From DATDAW01 sp036525185 (lineage in GTDB: Bacteria > Verrucomicrobiota > Verrucomicrobiia > Chthoniobacterales > DASVRZ01), in NCBI GenBank assembly GCA_036525185.1, contig DATDAW010000039.1, forward strand, positions 1 through 64,000: a stretch of 64,000 nt of DNA. The letters are read 5' to 3'. The position numbers and the translations under genes were made by a program. Under the pieces are notes generated by a model, which was not told the origin of the DNA, ran no database searches, and was given only the letters and a program-made list of their open reading frames with translations. Each line of letters starts with the position of its first letter. Within the stretch, counting starts at the first letter, position 1. This document shows, in pieces, positions 7,857-17,243 of the stretch.

Positions 7857-10298
7857 TTGCGCCGATTGCTGATTCGCTTTTTGAACTTCTTCCTGGTCGC
7901 CGTTTTGCTGACGGCCATTTGGGGCGGGTGGTACGTGTCGCATCGGGGGTTTGGCAAGAAATGGCGTGGCAAAGTCGCCGAAGAGTTTTCCCGGCATGGC
8001 ACCGAATTCACCGTGAGACGGCTGACGCTTGATCCGTTGCGCGGGCTTGTTGCCAAGGACGTCCGCATTTTCAAGGGCAGCAAAGAAGGGCCGTTCGTTG
8101 CCCGAATCGATCAGCTCAACCTCGACATCAATTACACAAAATTGATTCGCCAGGAACCATTCATCAACGCGCTGGAGATGCGCCATGCCGAACTGGCGCT
8201 TCCCCAGGACCCGGACAGGCCGAAAAAGGGTGTGGTGCGCGTGCAAAATCTTCAGGCACGTATCAGCTTTCCGCCCGGCCGCGTCGAAATCCGACAGCTC
8301 GAAGGCGACGTCGGGGGGGTGCATTTGTCGCTCACGGGCGTACTCCGCAATCCGGACCAATTCAAAGCGCAGAATATCGAGCGACCAACGTTGGGCCCAA
8401 AGGTCCCCGGATCAGCTGAAAACGCGCCCCCTGGTATCGATCTTTTCAAAGAATTCAGGCACGTGACGTTTGCAGGGAAACCCGCGACATTTTCGATGCA
8501 GATTTCGGGTGATCTCGCGAAGCCGGAATCGTTGCAGGTTGATCATGCCCGTTTCAACGCAGGGGAAATCCGCTGGCGCGAGATTTTGCTGCGTGATGTG
8601 TTAATGCAGGGCGACTACGTGGGTGGGCGTCTGGCAGTGCACCGGTTTGAGTGGAGTGATGATCGTGGTGGAGTGGAAGCGAGTGCAGCGTGGAATTTGC
8701 TCTCGGGAGAAGGCTCCGCCAGCCTGCAAGCCGGGATTGACTGGCTCGCGGCGCTGCGCAGTGTGGCGCCGAAACCGGAGTGGGCGCAGGTGTTTCTGCC
8801 GGGGCCCGCGGAGCTGAGAATGAACGTTGCGTGGTCAAAGACCCGCACGCCGCATTGGCAGATTGTCGGAAGCGTGAAAACCGGGCCGGCAGGTTGGCGG
8901 GATATCCATTTCGAATCCGCGCAGGCCGCTTTTTCGTGGGATGGCCAGCGGTGGATGATGCGCGATCTGGATCTTGAACATAGGAGTGGAAGTTTAACCG
9001 GCCACATCCTTGCGCAGCCGGAACGTGTCCAAGCCGCGATCGTGTCAAACCTGGATCCCGAGATTTTTACGCCGTTGATCCCTGAAAAGGGGCTGCGGAT
9101 CTGGAGCATGTTCGATTTTCGCTCCCAGCCGCTCGTTGACCTCAAGATCGACGGACCCGGATTCGATCCGAAGACATGGAAATACCACGCCGGGGTTCAT
9201 TTGGGACGGACCGTTTTTCGCGGGGTGCCATTAAATTCCGGGCATGCTGTTGTTGGCGTGACAGATCGACGAGTGGATTTCGAGAATATACAGGTCGTGC
9301 GCGACGAAGGTATTGCGACTGGAAGCATATCGTGGGATCTGGATGACGAGACGATTGCGATTCGAAATGTCCAAGGCACACTTGATCCGGCAGCTGTTTG
9401 CAGCTGGATTTCCGCACCGCTGGCGCGACGCGTTTCGCCTTACCGTTTTCGGCAAAGTCCGTGGACTAAGGTGGATGGGGCCGTGCGATTGCATGGGAAG
9501 CCAGGAACAGATTTGACGGTGGACATCGCGGCGCCGACAGGGATGGATTACACGTTCTTAAAGCAGGAATTGCCATTCGATCAGGTTACTGGGCGACTGG
9601 CTTTTACGCACCGGCAGATGCGAATCACCAATCTCGAAGGGAAGCTCTTTGGCGGAACAGTCCGGGGAGGTGCCGAAATTGCGCTGGGTGCGAATGGGGG
9701 TCCTTATTCTGCGAGCATTTCGCTGCGCGACGTCGACTTTCCCACGACGACCAACTTGTATATCGGCTACACAGGGAGCGAAGGAAAATTGACGGGACAT
9801 TACGAGTTCAAAGGTAACGGGAAAGATCCGCACTCCATGACTGGCTCCGGCGAGGTCCGGGTCGAGGAAGGTAATGTGTTTACGATTCCGGTTTTTGGGC
9901 CGCTTTCGGGCGTTTTGGATAAGGTTATGCCGGGGTTCGCTTACAACAAAGCGCGCAAGGCGACTGCAAGTTTCACCGTCGCAAACGGTGTGCTGACTAC
10001 GGACGACCTCGAACTGAGCGGACAAGGCGTCAATCTATACGGTGCTGGAGCGGTCGGTTTTCTGGACGACACCCTGGATTTCACCATGCGGGTCAACGCG
10101 AGAGGGTTGCCGGGATTTGTCTTGGATCCCGTAAGCAAGCTTTTCGAATTCCACAGTTCCGGCCCACTAAAAAAGCCAGTCTGGAAGCTAAAGCATCTGC
10201 CAGGGAACGGCAGATTTGAGGGGCCACACGCGATTCCTATGCGGCCTCTGTCAAGCGTCACACCGCAAAACAAAGATACAGCCCGGCTGCTACCCTGA
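7857..10298 (+). CDS. Large AsmA-like envelope protein
   Basis: An 813-residue protein with one N-terminal membrane helix (residues ~8-24) and a long beta-rich periplasmic body, the layout of AsmA/YhdP/TamB-type proteins that bridge inner and outer membranes and are linked to lipid transport. The C-terminal third resembles the AsmA C-terminal region (EGKLFGGTVRGGAEI, SGSGEVRVEEGNVF-like segments, then GQGVNLYGAGAVGFLDDTLDF). The start is a TTG at 7857, directly before RRLLIRFLNFF; no better ATG is available. The last codons enter the 5' arm of the terminator hairpin at 10278. The specific cargo is unknown. Confidence 0.72.
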   Translation: MRRLLIRFLNFFLVAVLLTAIWGGWYVSHRGFGKKWRGKVAEEFSRHGTEFTVRRLTLDPLRGLVAKDVRIFKGSKEGPFVARIDQLNLDINYTKLIRQEPFINALEMRHAELALPQDPDRPKKGVVRVQNLQARISFPPGRVEIRQLEGDVGGVHLSLTGVLRNPDQFKAQNIERPTLGPKVPGSAENAPPGIDLFKEFRHVTFAGKPATFSMQISGDLAKPESLQVDHARFNAGEIRWREILLRDVLMQGDYVGGRLAVHRFEWSDDRGGVEASAAWNLLSGEGSASLQAGIDWLAALRSVAPKPEWAQVFLPGPAELRMNVAWSKTRTPHWQIVGSVKTGPAGWRDIHFESAQAAFSWDGQRWMMRDLDLEHRSGSLTGHILAQPERVQAAIVSNLDPEIFTPLIPEKGLRIWSMFDFRSQPLVDLKIDGPGFDPKTWKYHAGVHLGRTVFRGVPLNSGHAVVGVTDRRVDFENIQVVRDEGIATGSISWDLDDETIAIRNVQGTLDPAAVCSWISAPLARRVSPYRFRQSPWTKVDGAVRLHGKPGTDLTVDIAAPTGMDYTFLKQELPFDQVTGRLAFTHRQMRITNLEGKLFGGTVRGGAEIALGANGGPYSASISLRDVDFPTTTNLYIGYTGSEGKLTGHYEFKGNGKDPHSMTGSGEVRVEEGNVFTIPVFGPLSGVLDKVMPGFAYNKARKATASFTVANGVLTTDDLELSGQGVNLYGAGAVGFLDDTLDFTMRVNARGLPGFVLDPVSKLFEFHSSGPLKKPVWKLKHLPGNGRFEGPHAIPMRPLSSVTPQNKDTARLLP

Positions 10299-10362
10299 AG
10301 AGAAGCTCCCCCCCAAGAGCGTTCTCAAATTTCCCTGCAGCCGGGCTGTTCTTCTGGTCTTT
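10278..10362 (+). terminator. Terminator-like hairpin with C7 apical loop
   Basis: ACAGCCCGGCTGC (10278-10290) pairs over 13 bp with GCAGCCGGGCTGT (10337-10349). An inner stem GAGAAGCTC/GAGCGTTCTC brings a run of C residues to the apex. The tail TTCTTCTGGTCTTTT is T-rich. The 5' arm overlaps the last codons of the AsmA-like gene. A related structure with a different stem sequence is at 54245-54311. Confidence 0.55.
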
Positions 10363-10587
10363 TCCCCTGTTCGAATCAACGAACGATTTTGTGGAGAGCA
10401 CACACTGTGCCAACCCAAAAAAAGAAACGTGTTCCCGTGGGCCATCTCTGGAGAAATGGCATGACGCTGGTACAGCGAATCGGGAAATGAACCAGGTTGT
10501 CAAAAAAGTGACAGGGCCTCAGGCGCCCATACGGTGATCTGGCTAAAAAGGGACAGAACACCGATTTGGAACTTATGATTTGCAGCT

Positions 10588-11088
10588 TTGTGGATTTTCT
10601 TGAACATTCCAGACTTCGTGGCCAACAAACTTCGCCGGTTTTTTTCACCTCCTGTGCAGGATTGGACGCTCTTCGGTCTATGGGCGCTCGCAATTTGCAT
10701 TTTGTCGTCAATGAGCGCTCAGGACCTGAGCGACGTGCCTGAGGGACTTCTACATCAGGACAAAGTGAATCACGCCATCGCCTTTGCCGCCGGCTCGCTG
10801 TTGCTGGCGCGCGCGCTCCATAGGAACACACGGCTGCGAGGATTGCGGCTCTTTTTCGCCGCGGTAGGCGGGATTGCGCTTTTCGGCGCCTGCGACGAGC
10901 TCCATCAATTGTTTACGCCAGGGCGTTCCGGAGGCGACATTTATGATTGGGCTGCGGACGTAACTGGCGGAACGATAGCGGCGACTCTATTTGTCATTTT
11001 TTATGGCCGACCCAGATCCGAACGAACTGACTTCTCTGGAAGCCCAGGCGCTAATCTCGGCGCTACGCGCGGAAATCGAGAAGCATAA
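10588..11088 (+). CDS. VanZ-like membrane protein
   Basis: A 166-residue protein with about four membrane helices. It carries the VanZ family fingerprint: DKVNHAIAFA at ~58-67, then DELHQLFTPGRSGGDIYDWAADVTGG at ~112-137 (the conserved D-E-x-x-Q, R and D-x-x-A-D-x-x-G positions). VanZ proteins are associated with low-level teicoplanin resistance, but most members have no assigned function. The TTG at 10588 is the best-placed start, giving a leader just before the first helix; it is uncertain. The last ~28 codons overlap ligA in another frame. Confidence 0.75.
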   Translation: MWIFLNIPDFVANKLRRFFSPPVQDWTLFGLWALAICILSSMSAQDLSDVPEGLLHQDKVNHAIAFAAGSLLLARALHRNTRLRGLRLFFAAVGGIALFGACDELHQLFTPGRSGGDIYDWAADVTGGTIAATLFVIFYGRPRSERTDFSGSPGANLGATRGNREA

Positions 11089-13030
11089 CCAGCTCTACTA
11101 CGAGGGAAATCCCGTCATCTCCGATCAGGAGTTCGACCGTGAATTGCGCGAGCTTGCCGACTTGGAGGCGAGGTATCCCGATCTCGCCGCACCGGCATCG
11201 CCTACAAGAAAGGTGGGTGAACGTCCGACCGAAGGTTTTCGGCAGATAAGCCATTTGGAGCCGATGCTGAGCCTGGACAACACGTATTCTGAGGAGGAAG
11301 CGGTGGAGTTTTATCGGCGGATGCACCGATTGCTGCCGGGAGAAACGATTCCCGTGGTTGTGGAGCCGAAAGTGGACGGACTGGCAATTTCCGTGGTTTA
11401 TCGGCACGGCAAACTCGAATACGCCGCAACCCGCGGCGACGGACAGGTTGGGGATGATGTCACTCGGAACGTCGGGACGATTCGCGTTTTGCCGAAAAAA
11501 CTGGCCAAGGGCGCTCCGGCTCTTCTCGAAGTCCGCGGCGAAGTTTTTATGCCGCGCGACGTTTTTTTGGAATTAAATCGGGAACGGGAAAAGAATGGCC
11601 AACCGCTTTTCATGAATCCGCGTAATACAGCGGCGGGTTCGCTCAAGCAGCTTGATCCCGAACTGACGGCGAAGCGCAAACTCTCGATTTTGCTTTACGG
11701 CCTCGGTGCAACGGAGGGGCTGAAAGTTGTCTCCCATATTGATGCGTTGGAGCGAATGGAAGCGCTTGGGATCCCGGTAAATCCCTGGCGCAAGATCGTT
11801 TATTCTCCGGAGGAGATGCTCGAAGCCATCCGCGCGCTCGACGCCGATCGGGAAAATTTTGCCTATGATACCGACGGTGCTGTGATCAAGGTCGATCGTT
11901 TGGAACAACGCCAGCGCCTGGGGTTCACCAGCAAAGCACCGCGTTGGGCGATGGCCTTCAAGTATAAAGCCGAGCGCGCTGAGACCAAGCTTGTCGACAT
12001 CGGCGTTCAGGTTGGACGCACGGGAGTTTTGACGCCCGTGGCACATCTCGAGCCGGTGGTTGTCAGCGGCAGCCGGGTCGCCCGCGCAACCCTGCACAAT
12101 GAAGAGGAAATCGCCCGCAAAGACATTCGAATTGGGGACTTCGTACAGATCGAGAAAGCCGGCGAAGTCATTCCCGCCGTCGTAGGTGTGCGCAAAGACT
12201 TGCGCACAGGTGAGGAGCGAATTTTTCACATGCCCACCAATTGTCCGGAATGCCATTCCACTGTCGTCCGCGATCCGGAAATCGTGGCAATACGTTGCGT
12301 GAATAGCAGTTGCCCCGCACAAATCCGCCGTAAACTCGAGCACTTTGCCTCCCGTGGCGCGATGGACATCGAAGGTCTCGGGGAAATGATGGTCGCGCAG
12401 CTGACGAGTCGTGGCCTGGTGCATTCCGTCAGCGACATTTATCTATTGGACGCCGAAAAACTGCGGACACTCGAACGAATGGGCGAAAAGAGTATTGCCA
12501 ACCTGCTTGCCGGGATCGACGCAAGCCGGAAGCGACCGTTGTGGCGGCTCATATTTGGCTTGGGCATTTTGCATGTGGGCGCGACAGCTTCCCGCTCGTT
12601 GGCAGGCGAATTTGCGAATCTGCGAGAGATCATGGCCGCCGATACGACGCGTTTGCAGCAGATCGAGGATGTCGGCGAAGTCGTGGCTGCAAGCATCGTC
12701 GATTTTTTTGCCCGCGAAGCCAATCGGGAGTTGATCGATGGATTGGAAAGGGCCGGGCTAAATTTTGCTGGCGAGCCGGTCGCCAAGAACGCTGCCGCAT
12801 CCTCGGATGTCACCGGAAAAACGTTCGTCCTTACCGGAACATTGAGCCGTCCGCGTGAAGCTTTCGAAGAGCGCATACGCGCCGCCGGCGGCAAAACGAG
12901 CGGCAGCGTTAGCAAAAAAACGCATTACGTCGTCGCCGGTGAAGAGGCAGGCAGCAAGTTGGAAAAGGCCAGAGCTCTCGGAGTGCCTGTTCTGGATGAA
13001 GCCGGACTCGAGGAGCTCCTCGCATCGTAG
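11003..13030 (+). CDS. ligA: NAD-dependent DNA ligase
   Basis: Seals nicks in DNA using NAD+; essential for replication and repair. 675 residues, normal for LigA. Domain Ia starts at ~20 (HNQLYYEGNPVISDQEFD), the adenylated lysine is Lys123 in EPKVDG, and the OB fold follows. A four-cysteine zinc finger (CPEC...CVNSSCPAQ) lies at ~412-435, then helix-hairpin-helix repeats and a BRCT domain from ~595 to the end (GKTFVLTGTLSRPREAF). The ATG at 11003 was chosen over a TTG 12 bp upstream. The start lies inside the vanZ-like gene, an 86-bp overlap. Confidence 0.97.
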   Translation: MADPDPNELTSLEAQALISALRAEIEKHNQLYYEGNPVISDQEFDRELRELADLEARYPDLAAPASPTRKVGERPTEGFRQISHLEPMLSLDNTYSEEEAVEFYRRMHRLLPGETIPVVVEPKVDGLAISVVYRHGKLEYAATRGDGQVGDDVTRNVGTIRVLPKKLAKGAPALLEVRGEVFMPRDVFLELNREREKNGQPLFMNPRNTAAGSLKQLDPELTAKRKLSILLYGLGATEGLKVVSHIDALERMEALGIPVNPWRKIVYSPEEMLEAIRALDADRENFAYDTDGAVIKVDRLEQRQRLGFTSKAPRWAMAFKYKAERAETKLVDIGVQVGRTGVLTPVAHLEPVVVSGSRVARATLHNEEEIARKDIRIGDFVQIEKAGEVIPAVVGVRKDLRTGEERIFHMPTNCPECHSTVVRDPEIVAIRCVNSSCPAQIRRKLEHFASRGAMDIEGLGEMMVAQLTSRGLVHSVSDIYLLDAEKLRTLERMGEKSIANLLAGIDASRKRPLWRLIFGLGILHVGATASRSLAGEFANLREIMAADTTRLQQIEDVGEVVAASIVDFFAREANRELIDGLERAGLNFAGEPVAKNAAASSDVTGKTFVLTGTLSRPREAFEERIRAAGGKTSGSVSKKTHYVVAGEEAGSKLEKARALGVPVLDEAGLEELLAS

Positions 13031-13182
13031 TTAGCGCTTGTTTCGAGCGTCTGAATCGTCATCTGCCGGTGGAGACCGACCGTCATGCGGTTGGCGGGAA
13101 TGGTGACGCAAATTTCTCAAAAGTGACGTGACTATTTCGTTTGCTCGTTTGATGATGACCTTTCCTTTACCAGTCCCCAGTC

Positions 13183-14475
13183 ATGTCAGAAACCCCGCTC
13201 CTTCCTTCCGTAGTCCGTAATACTCTGGCCATCGTTATGGGTGGCGGAGTCGGTTCACGACTCTTTCCTCTCACCAAGGATCGCTCCAAGCCTGCCGTCC
13301 CGCTCGGAGGCAAATATCGCATCGTTGATATCCCGATATCGAACTGTCTTAACTCCGGTCTTCGCCAGATTTACGTTTTGACACAGTTCAACAGCACCTC
13401 GTTGCATCGGCACATCAACGCGAGCTATCAATTCGATCATTTCACCAAGAGCTTCGTCGAGATTCTCGCAGCACAGCAAACCCCCGAAGGCTCCAATTGG
13501 TATCAGGGCACTGCCGACGCGGTCCGGCAAAACATGCGCTACTTCCTCGAAGCGCCCTATGACTACTACATCATCCTGAGCGGCGATCAGCTGTACCGGA
13601 TGGACTACACGGATGTCCTCAATCATCACATCAAGAATGGCGCCGATATCACGATTGGCACGATTCCGGTCGCGCGCACAGCTGCAAGCGACTTCGGCAT
13701 CATGGACAGCGATCCGGACTATCGGATTACGCGATTCGTGGAAAAACCGAAGGAGGACGATGTTCTCGATACCCTTAAAATTCCAGCGGAACTGCTCACA
13801 ATTCTCGGTAAGCCGGCGGACGCCGATCTCTACCAAGCGTCGATGGGTATTTATGTCTTCAATCGTAAAGTGCTCGTGGATTGCCTCGATAACGACTTCG
13901 TCGACTTCGGCAAACACATCATTCCCGCAGCGATCCCCGAGCGCCGCGTGATCGCCTATATCTTCCAGGGTTACTGGGAGGATATTGGAACGATTCGTGC
14001 ATTTTACGAAGCTAACATCCGGCTCACGGATATCGTCCCGGAATTCTCCTTTTTCGAAGGAGGCGGTTCGATCTATACCCATCGCCGTTTTCTGCCGGCA
14101 ACCAAGATCAACGGCGCGATGATCCGGCAGGCGATTATCTCCGACGGCTGCATCATCTCCGATGGCTCCATCGAACGCTCCGTTATTGGCGTCCGCAGCA
14201 TTATCAATCCAGGCGCGACCATTCGAAATTCGGTGCTCATGGGAGCTGATTATTACGAGGAAAGCCCGCCGGCGGACGGGCGTCCGCCAATCGGCATCGG
14301 TAAAAACTGCGTCGTCGACCGTGCCATAATCGATAAAGACGCTCGCATTGGTGATGGCTGTGTCATCACGCCCGAAGGCAAACCCGAGAACATGGATGGC
14401 GATAACTTCTACATTCGCGACGGTTTGGTCGTCGTGCCCAAAAACGCTGTTATCAGGGCTGGGAAGTGGATCTAA
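13183..14475 (+). CDS. glgC: Glucose-1-phosphate adenylyltransferase (ADP-glucose pyrophosphorylase)
   Basis: Makes ADP-glucose from ATP and glucose 1-phosphate, the committed step of bacterial glycogen synthesis. 430 residues. The N-terminal nucleotidyltransferase domain has GGGVGSRLFPLT at ~20-31 and the allosteric/substrate stretch SKPAVPLGGKYRIVD at ~36-50. The C-terminal part is a left-handed beta-helix with hexapeptide-like repeats (ISDGCIISDGS, GVRSIINPG). The branching enzyme and phosphorylase are elsewhere in this window (44281 and 21122), so the pathway is not one operon. A 152-bp gap precedes it without a recognisable element. Confidence 0.95.
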   Translation: MSETPLLPSVVRNTLAIVMGGGVGSRLFPLTKDRSKPAVPLGGKYRIVDIPISNCLNSGLRQIYVLTQFNSTSLHRHINASYQFDHFTKSFVEILAAQQTPEGSNWYQGTADAVRQNMRYFLEAPYDYYIILSGDQLYRMDYTDVLNHHIKNGADITIGTIPVARTAASDFGIMDSDPDYRITRFVEKPKEDDVLDTLKIPAELLTILGKPADADLYQASMGIYVFNRKVLVDCLDNDFVDFGKHIIPAAIPERRVIAYIFQGYWEDIGTIRAFYEANIRLTDIVPEFSFFEGGGSIYTHRRFLPATKINGAMIRQAIISDGCIISDGSIERSVIGVRSIINPGATIRNSVLMGADYYEESPPADGRPPIGIGKNCVVDRAIIDKDARIGDGCVITPEGKPENMDGDNFYIRDGLVVVPKNAVIRAGKWI

Positions 14476-14487
14476 GGTGCGACGCGA

Positions 14488-14596
14488 CTTTTGCTGATTC
14501 CTGCTCTTGAACTTTAACATACTCTGGAGGCCCGCGGTAAGCCGCGGTCTCAGAAGAGTAAGTTAAAAGGTAAAGTTCAAGAGCAGGACAAAAGAG
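14488..14596. repeat. Long inverted repeat (cruciform) between convergent genes
   Basis: CCTGCTCTTGAACTTTAAC (14500-14518) pairs with 14570-14587, with one base missing in the 3' arm. The pairing resumes outside as ACTTTTG (14488-14494) with CAAAAG, and inside as ACTCT with AGAGT. A self-complementary CCGCGG-TAAG-CCGCGG (14532-14547) sits at the apex. Neither strand has a U-run beyond the stem, so it is not a textbook terminator. It fills the 138-bp gap between glgC and the convergent SRPBCC gene and could be a bidirectional stop or a small inverted-repeat element. Confidence 0.6.
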
Positions 14597-14613
14597 TGGC
14601 GTTTGTGGTCGCG

Positions 14614-15153
14614 CTACTGCTCGACCACAGCCTTCAATTTTGTCAGCCCCGCCTCAAAGTCCGCGCCAATCAGCTTATCCAGAAATCGGCCGAATAGCCG
14701 TTGTAATGGATCTCGGGTCAGCTTGCCGGAGCAAATCCACGTCACTTTGGTCCCGGCTCCTTCGGGCTTCAACTCAAGGCGCCCATCTGATTTCATGCCG
14801 AAATCCGGAAATTCGAGCAGATAGGCGACCACCTGGTCCTTCTGCCATTCCGTGAGCGTGAATCTGCCGTTTCCTTCCGTCTTGCTTTTCCACGCATGCC
14901 AAGCGCCGACGCCACTGGTCGCCTCGGAATATTGCAGTTCCATTTGCGGATCTCGCGCATGCCAGACCGTCCAGGTTTTCCACTCCTTCAAATCGCCAAT
15001 CTTAGCGAACACTGCGGCCGGCGGGGCATTGACGACCGTTGAACGCTCAACCCGATATTCGCCCGGCAGAAACTGCGAGACGATCACAATGCCCAGGATC
15101 AACGAGAGCACCAATCCAATCGCCCCGATGACAATTTTAAGGAACAGCTTCAT
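14614..15153 (-). CDS. SRPBCC-fold (START/cyclase-like) membrane-anchored protein
   Basis: 179 residues: an N-terminal membrane helix (~5-26, IVIGAIGLVLSLILGIVIVSQF) and then a domain of ~145 residues of the polyketide-cyclase/SRPBCC type, seen in RSTVVNAPPAAVFAKIGDLKEWKTWTVW. That fold forms a deep pocket for a hydrophobic ligand. No catalytic residues can be assigned. Convergent with glgC and divergent from miaB. The ATG at 15153 gives the anchor directly. Confidence 0.78.
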   Translation of the reverse strand: MKLFLKIVIGAIGLVLSLILGIVIVSQFLPGEYRVERSTVVNAPPAAVFAKIGDLKEWKTWTVWHARDPQMELQYSEATSGVGAWHAWKSKTEGNGRFTLTEWQKDQVVAYLLEFPDFGMKSDGRLELKPEGAGTKVTWICSGKLTRDPLQRLFGRFLDKLIGADFEAGLTKLKAVVEQ

Positions 15154-15299
15154 AGGTTCGAATGCCTAACAGAATCCAATTTCGCGTCGACGACATTTTG
15201 CCGCCCTCCGAGTAAAACCGCGGAATCGTGAAGGTTGAAGGCAGACGCTTGCCCAGAGGCCCGTTCCCGTCTATTTTGCGCGCTCCCGTTTTTCCCTGC

Positions 15300-16670
15300 A
15301 TGGCGAAGATCTACCTGAAGACGTACGGCTGCCAGATGAATGAGCGCGATTCCGAACAGGTCGCGCAGATGCTCATTGCGCGGGGCCATGCCATGACCCC
15401 GACGGAGAACGACGCCGACGTCGTGTTGCTCAATACTTGCAGTGTCCGCGACATGGCGGAGCAAAAGGCCCTTGGGAAAATGGGGATGCTGCGCGGGTTA
15501 AATGATTCGAAGCCCGTTGTTTATGGGTTCCTTGGCTGTATGGCCCAGAGTCGCGGAGCGGAGCTTTTGCGCGATTCGCCGCATGTGGATCTGGTCGTCG
15601 GCACGCAGAAATTTCATATGGTTGCGGATCATGTGGAGCGGTTGCTGGCTGACAAGCAGCGGCGTCGCGATCAATGGATGGACGATCCGCGGCTGACGAT
15701 TGTCGATGTTGCCAACGAGGAAGGGTCGCAAGATACGATCCGTGATCACGTATTGAAGGAAGGGCAGGCGACGGCGTTCGTTTCGATCATGCAAGGCTGC
15801 AACATGCATTGCACATTTTGCATCGTGCCGCATACGCGTGGATCCGAGCGGAGCCGGCCGATTACTGAGATTGTCGAGGAGGTGAGGGGACTGGTAGCGC
15901 GCGGAGTGAAGGAAGTCACATTGCTGGGACAAATTGTGAATCTATACGGGCGCCACGAGTTTCCGAAAGTGGATGGCAAGGGCCCGTTTGTGCAGCTCCT
16001 GGAGGCTGTTCACGACGTGGAAGGCCTTGAGCGGTTGCGATTTACATCTCCGCATCCGATCGGGTACAAGGAGGATTTAATTCACGCATTTACTTACCTG
16101 CCGAAGCTTGTCGAGCACGTGCATTTGCCTCTTCAGTCAGGTTCAAACCGTATCCTCAAGGCAATGCATCGTACGTATACTGCCGAACGATTTTTCGCAC
16201 TTACCGAGAAAATCCGAGCTGCGCGGCCTGGAATTGCTATTACGACCGACGTGATCGTCGGTTTTCCTGGTGAGACGGAGGAGGATTTTTCGGCTACGCG
16301 TGACTTGATGGAACGCGTCGAGTTCGATAACGCGTTCATATTCAGATACTCCAAGCGGAAAGACACGCCGGCCTCGGAGCTGACTGGTCAGCTTCCTGAA
16401 GAGATTAAGGAAGTGCGGAATCAGGCCTTGCTTCGGGTGGTTGATGGCATCGCTCGGCGCAAGGCCGACTCACTCGTCGGCACCAATGTGGAAATTCTGT
16501 GTGAAGGCCTGAGCAAGACCAATCCGAATCGACTCACGGGCCGGACGCGGACAAATAAAGTCGTCGTTTTTGAGGGCGCCCCGAGGCATGTCGGCCAGAT
16601 CTTCGATGTGCGAATTACGCATACGACAGGGTTCACGCTGTATGGAGATCCGGCCGTATTGAATGCGTAA
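15300..16670 (+). CDS. miaB: tRNA-2-methylthio-N6-dimethylallyladenosine synthase
   Basis: A radical-SAM methylthiotransferase that adds the 2-methylthio group to i6A37 of tRNAs reading UNN codons. 456 residues from the ATG at 15300. The N-terminal UPF0004 domain begins KIYLKTYGCQMNERDSE, with cluster cysteines at ~11, 47 and 81. The radical-SAM CxxxCxxC is in CNMHCTFC at ~163-170. A TRAM domain closes the protein (LVGTNVEILCEG to the end). An upstream ATG at 15228 would add 24 residues lacking family similarity. Followed 21 bp later by a membrane protein gene, possibly co-transcribed. Confidence 0.95.
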   Translation: MAKIYLKTYGCQMNERDSEQVAQMLIARGHAMTPTENDADVVLLNTCSVRDMAEQKALGKMGMLRGLNDSKPVVYGFLGCMAQSRGAELLRDSPHVDLVVGTQKFHMVADHVERLLADKQRRRDQWMDDPRLTIVDVANEEGSQDTIRDHVLKEGQATAFVSIMQGCNMHCTFCIVPHTRGSERSRPITEIVEEVRGLVARGVKEVTLLGQIVNLYGRHEFPKVDGKGPFVQLLEAVHDVEGLERLRFTSPHPIGYKEDLIHAFTYLPKLVEHVHLPLQSGSNRILKAMHRTYTAERFFALTEKIRAARPGIAITTDVIVGFPGETEEDFSATRDLMERVEFDNAFIFRYSKRKDTPASELTGQLPEEIKEVRNQALLRVVDGIARRKADSLVGTNVEILCEGLSKTNPNRLTGRTRTNKVVVFEGAPRHVGQIFDVRITHTTGFTLYGDPAVLNA

Positions 16671-16691
16671 TCGACAAATTTTGAAATACTT

Positions 16692-17243
16692 ATGATTTAC
16701 AGTGTAGATCTCAAGACGACAGGATTCATTACGGGAACCGTGTTGCTGATCGCCCATGTGCTGGCGTTGATTTCGGGACCCAAAGTCGTCGGCGTACTGA
16801 AAGATTTTCCCCGTTCGAAGTCGGCAGGAATCGGGTTGCTGACCGTTGCCGGGTTATGGTCTTTTTTGCTCATCCGTTTCATGGATCTGGGAGAGTTCAG
16901 CCATTTACGTCCGCTACTGTCTATCGTGATTCCGGCAGCGTACGTGTTGACGCTTTTTTTTGTGGACGAATTTCTCGCGGTGCGGGCGTTGGGAATGGTG
17001 GTTTTGCTGCTGGCGTGCGTCCTCCTGGATTCGGCATTTTTGAAACCGGACATCTCGAGACTGGTGCTCGTGACGCTGGCGTATGTGTGGATCATCGCGG
17101 CGCTCTTCTGGATTGGGAAGCCCTATTTGCTGCGCGATCAGATCGAATGGGTGACGGCGAAGACCGGGCGATTCCAACTGGCAGCGATTTTCGGTGCTGC
17201 CTATGGCGCTGTGCTGCTCTTTCTGGCAGCGACGCGCTATTAA
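16692..17243 (+). CDS. Integral membrane protein of unknown function
   Basis: 183 residues, mostly hydrophobic, with about six predicted membrane helices (for example ~11-30, 46-62, 76-92, 97-112, 122-138, 160-180). No known family signature was recognised. It follows miaB by 21 bp on the same strand and its stop codon abuts the stop of the convergent periplasmic protein gene with no spacer, so the two transcripts overlap at their 3' ends. Confidence 0.7.
   Translation: MIYSVDLKTTGFITGTVLLIAHVLALISGPKVVGVLKDFPRSKSAGIGLLTVAGLWSFLLIRFMDLGEFSHLRPLLSIVIPAAYVLTLFFVDEFLAVRALGMVVLLLACVLLDSAFLKPDISRLVLVTLAYVWIIAALFWIGKPYLLRDQIEWVTAKTGRFQLAAIFGAAYGAVLLFLAATRY

Noticed and set aside
13255..14520. 421-codon reading frame on the minus strand
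   Set aside because: Antisense to glgC with no start context; produced by the codon bias of the real gene.
15150..15180. GGTTCGAATGCC, resembling a tRNA T-arm
   Set aside because: No acceptor, anticodon or D arm can be formed around it.
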